Of a stretch of 5,142 bases of DNA, positions 1 to 5,142 are shown piece after piece. This DNA is from Fidelibacterota bacterium (GTDB lineage Bacteria; Fidelibacterota; Marinisomatia; SCGC-AAA003-L08; D37C17), in the NCBI GenBank assembly GCA_018671635.1, contig JABHHG010000205.1, positions 1 to 5,142 on the forward strand. The letters are read 5' to 3'. Every line of letters starts with the position of its first letter. Position 1 is the first letter of the stretch. The notes below the pieces were generated by a model, which was given only the letters and a program-made list of their open reading frames with translations, did no database searches and was not told where the DNA came from. The position numbers and the translations under genes were made by a program.

Positions 1-612
1 AGCAATATCAGCTAATACTTGATAATTTAATGAATATCTGGGAGCGTTTTTACTGCCCACTAATGCGATTTCCTTTGCCTTATCGGGGTTCTCTTTTTGA
101 AGATGAAGTGCAGCGAGAGTTCCATAACTCTCTCCTCGAGAAGGATCCATTTTTATGGCAATTTCTAAATTCTGGATGGCTAATTCAAATTCATCTTTTT
201 GAAAGTACTCAACCGATAAATTGTACAGCTTGCTCCATTCTTCTTCTCTATAAGTTTTTACACCCTCTTCTATGGTTAAAAATATATTGTCTCTATCAAT
301 TACAATTGGTCTCTCAAGCTGTTGTGTGGGATTCCTTCTCACGGCTTCATCTAACATCTCCGCCATTTTAACCCAATTTTTTTTAGGCTTATATACTTCA
401 ATCGCTAAAAAATATGGTATATGTGCATTGCTACTATCTGCTTCAATAGCTAATGCCTTTAATCCCCATTCTTCTGCTTTTTTCAAATTCTTTTCTGAGC
501 GTGCTGCCGTTGTCGCAGAACGGTATTCCATACTACTTGAGACACATCCAGTTATTGTTAATATGGCGATACTGAAAAGTAAAAATAATATTTTATTGCG
601 CTTAATAGTCAT
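1..612 (-). CDS. TPR-containing lipoprotein, 3' end cut by window edge
   Basis: The frame opens at an ATG (612-610) and stays open for 204 codons to the left edge, so the C-terminus is missing. Residues 1-22 are a lipoprotein signal peptide: a basic start (TIKRNK), a hydrophobic core (ILFLLFSIAILTI) and the lipobox I20-T21-G22-C23, so the mature protein should be lipid-anchored at C23. The rest is helical and TPR-like. Residues 45-56 with 87-95 look like a degenerate repeat pair, and 129-157 fit the TPR pattern well (LYNLSVEYF, then FELAIQNLEIAIKMDP), with another helix pair after 160. TPR lipoproteins usually act as scaffolds at the periplasmic face of a membrane; no enzyme motif is visible. 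An AGGA-type ribosome site (619-622 complement) lies about 6 nt upstream. The gene starts only 28 nt after a strong terminator. Lipoprotein and TPR calls are firm; the specific role is unknown. Confidence 0.85.
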   Translation of the reverse strand, partial: MTIKRNKILFLLFSIAILTITGCVSSSMEYRSATTAARSEKNLKKAEEWGLKALAIEADSSNAHIPYFLAIEVYKPKKNWVKMAEMLDEAVRRNPTQQLERPIVIDRDNIFLTIEEGVKTYREEEWSKLYNLSVEYFQKDEFELAIQNLEIAIKMDPSRGESYGTLAALHLQKENPDKAKEIALVGSKNAPRYSLNYQVLADIA

Positions 613-640
613 AAATGGTCCTAATAAATAAAATTGAGAA

Positions 641-668
641 AGAAAAAAGGCGCCTTTTCAGACGCCTT
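641..668 (-). terminator. Rho-independent terminator after the small basic protein gene
   Basis: Read on the minus strand, AAGGCGTC pairs with GGCGCCTT (8 bp including one G-U pair) around the loop TGAAAA. The stem runs into a stretch of six T (648-643), then CT. It lies 26 nt after the stop codon of the small basic protein and 28 nt before the lipoprotein start. It should end the ssb-side transcript. A second, weaker dyad (CACTA, 5 nt, TAGTG at 679-693) sits between the stop codon and this terminator. Confidence 0.85.
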
Positions 669-694
669 CAATACTTGTCACTATGTATTAGTGG

Positions 695-934
695 CTATTG
701 CCCTCTGCCTTTTCTTGGTTTACGCACAGCTCTACGTCTTTTATGAGAACGTTTTCTTTCGATCGTACCCTCATCTGTCGTAAACTGGCCATAATCATGG
801 GTAAACTTCATTGAACCCATAGAAACTGAAGAACTCGATTTTACTGACTTCTTCGAACTGTTATCAACCTCCTTAGAAAACACCAAGGTTGAACAACAAC
901 CAATAACTAATAGTATATTTAATGTAACTTTCAT
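695..934 (-). CDS. Small exported protein with highly basic C-terminal tail
   Basis: A 79-residue protein starting at ATG 934-932. This start is preferred over an in-frame GTG at 970 because a strong AGGAAGAGGA ribosome site lies about 9 nt upstream of it, and because it opens directly into a signal sequence. Residues 1-20 (MKVTLNILLVIGCCSTLVFS) are an export signal. V10-I11-G12-C13 fits a lipobox, though the hydrophobic stretch before it is short; cleavage by signal peptidase I after VFS (residue 20) is the alternative. Residues 22-42 are Ser/Lys-rich and probably disordered. Residues 60-79 contain 12 Lys/Arg out of 20 (RKRSHKRRR, then RKPRKGRG). I do not recognise the family. Such a tail could bind nucleic acid, anionic lipid or polysaccharide outside the cytoplasm; this is inference. 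It follows ssb by 84 nt on the same strand and is closed by the terminator at 641-668. Confidence 0.7.
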   Translation of the reverse strand: MKVTLNILLVIGCCSTLVFSKEVDNSSKKSVKSSSSVSMGSMKFTHDYGQFTTDEGTIERKRSHKRRRAVRKPRKGRGQ

Positions 935-952
935 AAATAAAAATCCTCTTCC

Positions 953-971
953 TGTGTGAAATGTACACACA
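953..971. repeat. Inverted repeat TGTGTG-N7-CACACA upstream of small protein gene
   Basis: TGTGTG (953-958) and CACACA (966-971) form perfect 6-bp arms around a 7-nt spacer. The dyad ends next to the AGGAAGAGGA ribosome site of the small exported protein, so it could be an operator or a leader hairpin affecting its translation. It resembles a CRP half-site arrangement, but the spacing does not fit the CRP consensus. Confidence 0.35.
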
Positions 972-997
972 AAGGGAGATAACTATGAAGCGTTAAA

Positions 998-1014
998 TGT
1001 TACAAAATGTAACA
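998..1014. repeat. Inverted repeat TGTTACA-N3-TGTAACA just after ssb
   Basis: Perfect 7-bp arms (998-1004 and 1008-1014) flank a 3-nt centre, starting 4 nt beyond the ssb stop codon and lying 64 nt upstream of the small protein start. The stem is A/T-rich and is not followed by a T-run in the ssb direction, so it is a poor intrinsic terminator. The symmetry suits a dimeric repressor site better. No promoter with two good boxes could be assigned beside it. Confidence 0.4.
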
Positions 1015-1018
1015 ATAT

Positions 1019-1438
1019 TTAAAATGGAAGATCGTCTTCCTCTTTTGGTTCAGACACTGCATCTACATTTTTATCTTCCGTAGAAGCATTAGTTTTTGCT
1101 GATTTCCATTCAAGTGGGGTAATTCCGGTACAAACAATTTCCGTTGTTTTCCGAGAGTTTCCTTCTTTGTCTTTCCAGCTTCTGGTCTGCAAACGGCCCT
1201 CTACATAAACGAGTTGCCCCTTTTGGATATACTCAGTGGCAAAATCTGCTAATTTTCCCCACGCAACTATATTATGCCATTCCGTTCGTTCTTGCTTCCC
1301 TTTATCAGAATCTATCCAAGATTCATTGGTTGCCAACGAAAATGATGCTGTGGATGTTCCTGAAGGTGTATATCGTCCCTCTGGTTTATTGCCAGTATGC
1401 CCAACTAAGATAACTTTATTAATACTATTTCTCTGCAT
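1019..1438 (-). CDS. ssb: Single-stranded DNA-binding protein SSB
   Basis: A 139-residue bacterial SSB that coats single-stranded DNA during replication, recombination and repair and recruits partner enzymes. The OB-fold spans about residues 4-110: it opens with the typical NKVILVGHTGNKPEGRYTPSG and FSLATNESW, followed by the conserved RTEWHNIVAWGKLADFATEYIQKGQLVYVEGRLQ region (residues 51-84). Trp41, Trp54, Trp60 and Trp88 are candidates for base stacking. Residues 112-132 are a short disordered linker, and the protein ends in the acidic tip EEDDLPF, the docking peptide for SSB partners. It is at the short end of the family's usual length because of the brief linker. The ATG (1438-1436) has GGAG 8 nt upstream. 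A perfect TATAAT at 1470-1465 suggests its own promoter, separate from the upstream kinase. Confidence 0.97.
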   Translation of the reverse strand: MQRNSINKVILVGHTGNKPEGRYTPSGTSTASFSLATNESWIDSDKGKQERTEWHNIVAWGKLADFATEYIQKGQLVYVEGRLQTRSWKDKEGNSRKTTEIVCTGITPLEWKSAKTNASTEDKNVDAVSEPKEEDDLPF

Positions 1439-1462
1439 GTCTATTTCTCCGATTTAGGACTA

Positions 1463-1474
1463 TGATTATAATCA
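1463..1474 (-). promoter_or_regulatory. Probable ssb promoter -10 box inside a 12-bp palindrome
   Basis: The minus strand reads TTGATTATAATCATAG. TATAAT (1470-1465) is a perfect sigma70-type -10 box about 27 nt upstream of the ssb ATG, leaving a leader of roughly 20 nt that includes the GGAG ribosome site. No good -35 box stands 16-18 nt upstream. The -10 box lies within the exact palindrome TGATTATAATCA (1463-1474), which could be an operator or may only reflect the symmetry of AT-rich DNA. Confidence 0.45.
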
Positions 1475-1516
1475 ATACGCCTTAAGTTAGGGAAAAACTC
1501 AAATTCAATACAAGAA

Positions 1517-2947
1517 TTAATTTAAAGGTAAAATTAATGTAAATGTAGACCCCTTTCCAATCTGGCTGGAAATTAATAATGTGCCTCTGTGTGCCTCAAT
1601 AATTTTTTTACAAATCGTCAGCCCCAATCCAAAACCTGGTCTCTTATTCTCACCCTCATTAATTATTCGATAGAAAGGAGTTGTTAACTTTTCAATGTTT
1701 TGTTCTGATATCCCCGTACCAAAATCTTTAATATTAATTTTCAAATCATCATCTTCAATTGAAAAATAAACCTGAATTTTATCTTTTGATGATGCATATT
1801 TTTGAGCATTATCAATGAGATTTCTAATTGCTAATGTGATTTTCAACTCATCCACGTGTAATTTAATGGATGGAATCTTTCCTTTAACTTCTACAATTTC
1901 ACTATGATTGGGGAACATCTCAATTACCTTATCCATAATTCTTGATAACTTAATCTGTGAGATATCTAATTCCTGATAAGGTGTAGAAAGACGGTCCGAG
2001 AGAAGCATATTAGAAATCATACCTTCTAATAAAGTGACCTCATTCTTTAACTTGCCAATATTTTTATGCTCGGGAAGCATTTCCAATAAAAGCTGCATAC
2101 GCGCCAATGGCGTTCTCAATTCATGACTCACATCTAGCAATAATTCTTGTTTCTGGTTCAACAAATATCGAATATCTTTAATCATTTTATTAACTGCACG
2201 GGAAAGACTGGCCAACTCGTCATCACCTATGATAGGAATTTCAGATTCTAAATCTCCATCTTCCAAAGCGAATACTCGCTGTTTCATTAATTGGACCGGG
2301 TATAAATATCGTTGAATAAAGAAGTTTAATCCAACCATAGATAAAATTGTAAGCACCGATGCCAATATAAAATTGGGTAAATCACTGGGTTCTTTATAGT
2401 TTACTGAAAAATAAAAGACGAAATCATCAGTAGCTACAGCGGTTGAAGGCCGGTCACCCATTGTTCCCATATCAACTTGTAGGGGAATAAATACACCATG
2501 TTGTTCAAAATCTTCAGGGATTGTCCACGTATAAAATACCTCAGGATTTAAATCATATGGATAAGACCAATAAATAGGACCATAGCCATCCTCCTCTGAA
2601 TAATCATCCTCTATGCGAAGAACAATACAGTCTAAGTGGAGGTTTTCAATATCCTCTTTTATGAGGTTTGTATCGGGAGGAGTACCCCAGCCTTGAACCA
2701 TTTTAGAATAATAGTACGCTTCGTGGGAATCTAAAATACTATCTTGAGTCGTAAATGAATAATTGAATTGGTAATACAACACCATAATAAGGATGAACGT
2801 AAACCCTAATAGCAGTGTCCCTAAACGGAAGTATAAACTTTTACGTAACTTCCTGTAGAAAAAACTTCTACTTCTTTGCTTTGCCGATAAACTTGTAGCC
2901 AACGCCGTGTACAGTTTTAATGAATCTAGTATTTGAAGGTGTTTCAC
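1517..2947 (-). CDS. Sensor histidine kinase, CpxA-like, partner of the adjacent regulator
   Basis: A membrane histidine kinase of 476 residues from the GTG at 2947 (numbering used here). TM1 is about residues 43-64. An extracytoplasmic sensor domain of about 125 residues (65-190) follows, rich in acidic and aromatic residues. TM2 is about 193-213, then a HAMP linker (214-265). The HisKA helix carries DVSHELRTPLARMQ with phospho-acceptor His275 and the adjacent E276/T279. The ATPase domain has the N box (RNLIDNAQKYA, N376/N380), G1 (DFGTGI, D408), F box (TPFYR, 423-427) and G2 (GFGLGLTI, 438-445), so the core looks complete. The kinase core resembles CpxA; the sensor domain is unassigned. It should phosphorylate the regulator encoded just upstream. 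The start is uncertain: GTG 2947 overlaps the regulator by 80 nt, TTG 2902 would overlap by 35 nt, and no standard start lies between the regulator stop and TM1. Confidence 0.93.
   Translation of the reverse strand: MKHLQILDSLKLYTALATSLSAKQRSRSFFYRKLRKSLYFRLGTLLLGFTFILIMVLYYQFNYSFTTQDSILDSHEAYYYSKMVQGWGTPPDTNLIKEDIENLHLDCIVLRIEDDYSEEDGYGPIYWSYPYDLNPEVFYTWTIPEDFEQHGVFIPLQVDMGTMGDRPSTAVATDDFVFYFSVNYKEPSDLPNFILASVLTILSMVGLNFFIQRYLYPVQLMKQRVFALEDGDLESEIPIIGDDELASLSRAVNKMIKDIRYLLNQKQELLLDVSHELRTPLARMQLLLEMLPEHKNIGKLKNEVTLLEGMISNMLLSDRLSTPYQELDISQIKLSRIMDKVIEMFPNHSEIVEVKGKIPSIKLHVDELKITLAIRNLIDNAQKYASSKDKIQVYFSIEDDDLKINIKDFGTGISEQNIEKLTTPFYRIINEGENKRPGFGLGLTICKKIIEAHRGTLLISSQIGKGSTFTLILPLN
2855..2871 (-). 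repeat. Hairpin at the regulator stop codon in the regulator-kinase junction
   Basis: GTAGAA (2871-2866 on the minus strand) and TTCTAC (2860-2855) form a perfect 6-bp stem with a 5-nt T-rich loop. The regulator's TAG stop lies inside the 5' arm, and an AGGAAG ribosome-site-like sequence (about 2853-2848) comes just after the 3' arm. It may influence termination or re-initiation at the junction. The stem is weak, so this is tentative. Confidence 0.3.
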
Positions 2948-3557
2948 CTAATTTACTTCGTAAACGGCTGACCAAAACATCTACTGACCGATCATATGAT
3001 TGCCAAGTTATTCCACGCAAATTTTCAACTAATTGCTCTCGATCTAATACTTGAGCAGGATTTTCAGCAAAGAGAAGTAAAGCCTCATACTCTGTGGTTG
3101 AAAGATGAACCACTTCACCTTCAAGCAAAACTTCTTGTTTGAGTTTATTGATTGTAAGAAAGTCAAATTCAATAATATCAACCATTGAGCCGGGGGACTG
3201 ACTCCGTCTTAAAATAGATTGAATGCGTGCTAATAGTTCACGAGGTTCAAATGGTTTAGGTAAATAGTCATCTGCGCCCAATTCGAGCCCAACTATTCTA
3301 TCTGTCAACTCACCGCGAGCGGTAAGCATTATAACTGGGATAGTTAAATTCTCTCTTATTTTGCGCAATACCTGAAATCCATCTATCCCCGGAAGCATAA
3401 TATCTAATATTACAAGGTCAGCACCCGTTTCATTTAAAAAATCTAGCCCATCTTCAGGTGTATGCTTTGAGTAAATATCATAGTTAAATGATTCTAAAAA
3501 CTCTACGATTAACTCTGATAATTGAACATCATCGTCTATTATTAGTATTTTTTCCAT
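2868..3557 (-). CDS. OmpR-family response regulator, CpxR-like
   Basis: A 229-residue transcription factor controlled by phosphorylation. The receiver domain (1-118) has the acidic pair D8/D9, phospho-acceptor D52 (LVILDIMLPG), T79 and K101. The stretch MLTARGELTDRIVGLELG, followed by ADDYLPKPF, closely resembles CpxR. The winged-helix DNA-binding domain (about 128-226) has the STTEYEALLLF start, a probable recognition helix near 189-204 (DRSVDVLVSRLRSKLG) and the closing hairpin TVHGVGYKF. Length is normal for the family and all key residues are present. The start (ATG 3557-3555) follows the dnaA stop by 11 nt with AAGGGG as ribosome site 5 nt upstream, so it is very probably co-transcribed with dnaA. 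The next gene, its cognate kinase, begins inside its 3' end. Its targets are unknown; CpxR itself answers envelope stress. Confidence 0.95.
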   Translation of the reverse strand: MEKILIIDDDVQLSELIVEFLESFNYDIYSKHTPEDGLDFLNETGADLVILDIMLPGIDGFQVLRKIRENLTIPVIMLTARGELTDRIVGLELGADDYLPKPFEPRELLARIQSILRRSQSPGSMVDIIEFDFLTINKLKQEVLLEGEVVHLSTTEYEALLLFAENPAQVLDREQLVENLRGITWQSYDRSVDVLVSRLRSKLGETPSNTRFIKTVHGVGYKFIGKAKK

Positions 3558-3568
3558 AATTTCCCCTT

Positions 3569-4921
3569 TTAATGGACCCCTGAAATATCGCTCTTTAAAT
3601 TATCAACACGTGACCTAAATTCTTTATCTTTAGCCATCTTTTTTTCAACGGTTCTACACGCATGGATGACTGTTGAATGGTCTCGCCTACCAATATGACG
3701 ACCAATATTTATGAGTGAAGATCCCGTTAATTCTCGTGATAAATACATTGAAATTTGTCTTGCTAAGGCAACTTCCATGGTTCGACCCTTACCTGAAATC
3801 TGCCGCTCACTCACTTTCATCTCACGACTCACTGACTTCAACACATGGTCAATGGTAACATTTGTAAAAGCAGCCTTGCCCAACATATCTTCTAATACTT
3901 TCTTCGCCAATTCCATGGTAATATCCACATTCTTTAGCGATGATAATGCCAACAATCGCACTAAGGCACCCTCCATGGTACGTATATCAGATTTAATACT
4001 GGATGCAATAAATTCAACAACTTCATACGGAATTTCCAATCCATCATCTTCCGCCTTTTTCATCAGAATAGCAATTCTTGTTTCTAAATCAGGAGATTGA
4101 ATATCAACAATCAACCCCGATTGGAATCTTGAAATAAGTCGATCTTTTAATCCCTTCAATTCACCTGGAGGTCTATCAGTGGTTAAAACAATTTGTTTAC
4201 CTTCTTGATATAACCCATTAAATATATGAAAAAACTGGTCTTGTGTTCCAACCTTTCCCTCTAAAAATTGAACATCATCTATCAGTAACATATCTACATT
4301 TCGATAATTATTTGCAAATTCTACTGATTTATTCTGTTGAATTGAAGTGATGAACTCTAATGTAAATTTATCACTAGTCAGATAAACTACACGCATAGAA
4401 GGGTTATTTTTTAATACAAAATTTCCGATTGCCTGCAAAAGATGCGTTTTACCCATTCCTGGCGAACTATAAATCAATAATGGATTAAATGGCGTTTGGC
4501 CGGGTGTTTCAGAAACTGAAAAAGATGCTGCCTTCGCAAATTGGTTTCCTTTCCCCTCAATAAAATTATCAAAAATATAACGATTATTTAATTGTGATTG
4601 TCGGTGAAACCCCTTCGGCATAGGCTTGTCTTTAGAAATAAGTTTTGGTATCTCCCTTGTTGACTTTTTGCTAATGACTACAGAATAGCTTACCACTAAG
4701 GGAAAGCTGCCCGACTCCTTTATGGCCCCATCAATTAAATGGCGATACTTGGACTCAAGCCACTCATAATGAAATTGATTGGGTACCAATAAAGTAATTT
4801 CCTCACCATTAACAGAAGATGCCTTTACATCCTCAAACCATGTTTGGAAGGCTTGTTCTGGAATTCGTGTTTGAATGTAATCCAAACATTTTCCCCAGAA
4901 TTCATCTTTATTTATATCCAT
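3569..4921 (-). CDS. dnaA: Chromosomal replication initiator DnaA
   Basis: A full-length 450-residue DnaA, the AAA+ ATPase that binds DnaA boxes and opens oriC. Domain I is about residues 1-85 (WFEDVKASS) and the linker is short (about 86-108). Domain III starts at LNNRYIFDNFIEGKGNQFAKAA. Walker A lies at 152-159 (SSPGMGKT), Walker B at 213-216 (LIDD), sensor I at LTTDRPP (246-252), the arginine finger at R265 in DRLISRF, and sensor II at R314 (DIRTMEGAL). Domain IV has RQISMYLSRELTGSSLINIG and the DnaA signature GRRDHSTVIHA (411-421) for box binding. Walker A is unusual: where most DnaA proteins have GGxGxGKT, this has SSPGMGKT. The ATG (4921-4919) is preceded by AGGTAG about 10 nt away. Two DnaA boxes lie 24 nt upstream. 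It heads an apparent operon with the two-component genes; dnaN does not follow. Confidence 0.98.
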   Translation of the reverse strand: MDINKDEFWGKCLDYIQTRIPEQAFQTWFEDVKASSVNGEEITLLVPNQFHYEWLESKYRHLIDGAIKESGSFPLVVSYSVVISKKSTREIPKLISKDKPMPKGFHRQSQLNNRYIFDNFIEGKGNQFAKAASFSVSETPGQTPFNPLLIYSSPGMGKTHLLQAIGNFVLKNNPSMRVVYLTSDKFTLEFITSIQQNKSVEFANNYRNVDMLLIDDVQFLEGKVGTQDQFFHIFNGLYQEGKQIVLTTDRPPGELKGLKDRLISRFQSGLIVDIQSPDLETRIAILMKKAEDDGLEIPYEVVEFIASSIKSDIRTMEGALVRLLALSSLKNVDITMELAKKVLEDMLGKAAFTNVTIDHVLKSVSREMKVSERQISGKGRTMEVALARQISMYLSRELTGSSLINIGRHIGRRDHSTVIHACRTVEKKMAKDKEFRSRVDNLKSDISGVH

Positions 4922-4944
4922 TTACAATTTTCTACCTGAGAGGT

Positions 4945-4964
4945 TTATTCACAACTTATGCACA
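4945..4964 (+). promoter_or_regulatory. Two tandem DnaA boxes upstream of dnaA
   Basis: TTATTCACA (4945-4953) and TTATGCACA (4956-4964) both match TTATNCACA exactly. They are direct repeats spaced 11 bp start to start, about one helical turn, so two DnaA molecules could bind side by side on one face of the DNA. They begin 24 nt upstream of the dnaA start codon and are oriented against dnaA transcription. Expected roles are autorepression of dnaA or membership of an origin. AT-rich DNA lies next to them at 5023-5071. No further exact box was found in the window, so a complete oriC is not shown. Confidence 0.85.
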
Positions 4965-4995
4965 ATTGCCTAATAAGTACGATGAGAAATTCGGA

Positions 4996-5004
4996 ATTCT
5001 AACA
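4996..5004 (-). promoter_or_regulatory. Candidate extended -10 promoter of dnaA
   Basis: On the minus strand TGTTAGAAT carries TAGAAT (5 of 6 matches to TATAAT) with an upstream TG at the extended -10 position, which can make up for the lack of a clear -35 box. Transcription would start near 4989 and put the two DnaA boxes about 25-45 nt into the leader, where bound DnaA could block elongation. A perfect TATAAT further upstream (5052-5047) is an alternative, also without a good -35. Confidence 0.4.
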
Positions 5005-5022
5005 AAACTAAAACAACATGAA

Positions 5023-5042
5023 TAATTCAATTTTATGAATTA
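5023..5042. repeat. AT-rich inverted repeat between dnaA and the divergent frame
   Basis: TAATTCA (5023-5029) and TGAATTA (5036-5042) are perfect 7-bp arms with a 6-nt spacer. A third half-site TGAAT at 5019-5023 makes an overlapping dyad with ATTCA at 5025-5029. The cluster sits between the two divergent starts and could be an operator or part of an easily melted region. Low complexity makes chance occurrence plausible. Confidence 0.35.
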
Positions 5043-5071
5043 AATAATTATATAGAGTGCTAATTTTAATT

Positions 5072-5142
5072 ATGGTTTACATGGGCATAATTGGGGGCGT
5101 TCTTATTATTTGGTACTTTTATAATAAATTTATTCGATGGAG
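5072..5142 (+). CDS. Probable N-terminus of a membrane protein, possibly LemA-like, cut by window edge
   Basis: From ATG 5072 the frame is open to the right edge: 23 full codons and a partial one. The peptide begins MVYMGIIGGVLIIWYFYNKF and continues IRW, a single hydrophobic helix followed by a polar/basic segment, the pattern of an N-terminal membrane anchor. The helix followed by YNKFIRW recalls the start of LemA-family proteins, in which an N-terminal helix leads into a YN-x-L-V-like stretch, but 23 residues cannot prove this. A second ATG at 5081 would give MGIIGG and is equally possible; neither start has a clear ribosome site. It is divergent from dnaA across about 150 nt. Confidence 0.45.
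   Translation, partial: MVYMGIIGGVLIIWYFYNKFIRW

Noticed and set aside
272..631. Plus-strand 119-codon open frame opposite the lipoprotein
   Set aside because: The minus strand has a lipobox signal peptide and TPR pattern in a continuous frame; the plus-strand frame has no ribosome site and no recognisable domain.
934..970. Longer form of the small basic protein starting at GTG 970
   Set aside because: It would add 12 residues before the signal sequence and has no ribosome site, whereas ATG 934 has AGGAAGAGGA at good spacing.
1486..1516. Possible terminator after the kinase (AATTC-N7-GAATT followed by TGAGTTTTT)
   Set aside because: Only a 5-bp A/U-rich stem, and the T-run is separated from it by several bases; too weak to call.
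3711..4100. Plus-strand 129-codon open frame inside dnaA
   Set aside because: Antisense shadow of a clearly conserved dnaA coding region, with no family features of its own.
4921..4935. CpxR-box-like direct repeat on the minus strand, GTAGA-N5-GTAAA, at the dnaA start
   Set aside because: One mismatch to the enterobacterial GTAAA-N5-GTAAA, AT-rich, and it overlaps the ribosome site and start codon. The binding preference of this regulator is unknown, so chance is likely.
5066..5140. Minus-strand frame entering from the right edge and ending at a TAA (5068-5066), 24 codons
   Set aside because: Short, low-complexity Asn-rich peptide with no recognisable end of a protein; the opposite strand gives a more coherent membrane-anchor peptide.

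Overview
AT-rich bacterial DNA, almost all coding on the minus strand. Read in the transcribed direction (right to left), the order is: divergent promoter region, dnaA, an OmpR/CpxR-type response regulator, its sensor histidine kinase, ssb, a small secreted basic protein, and a TPR lipoprotein cut off by the left edge. At the far right a hydrophobic reading frame runs the other way (plus strand) and leaves the window. The envelope genes (lipobox lipoprotein, CpxA-like sensor with a periplasmic-type domain) suggest a diderm bacterium. The AT-richness and the absence of the usual dnaA-dnaN-recF order would suit an uncultured lineage such as the FCB/Marinimicrobia-type marine bacteria, but that placement is a guess.

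Regions: 4922-5071 is the control region between dnaA and the divergent frame. It holds two consensus DnaA boxes in tandem at 11-bp pitch, a candidate extended -10 promoter for dnaA and AT-rich inverted repeats. 1517-4921 is a tight dnaA-regulator-kinase operon: an 11-nt gap between dnaA and the regulator, then an overlap of up to 80 nt between regulator and kinase. 1439-1516 is a short spacer with a perfect TATAAT, probably the ssb promoter. 695-1438 carries ssb and a small exported protein with an extremely basic tail, separated by 84 nt that include two dyad symmetries, and ended by a convincing intrinsic terminator at 641-668. 1-612 is the lipoprotein.

The most notable feature is the linkage of the replication initiator to an envelope-stress-type two-component system in one apparent transcription unit, with DnaA boxes at its head. 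This would let initiator level (through DnaA autoregulation) and two-component signalling be co-controlled. ssb nearby makes the locus a replication/envelope cluster. No CRISPR, tRNA, rRNA, transposase or phage gene was seen. No stretch longer than 300 bases is without a gene.
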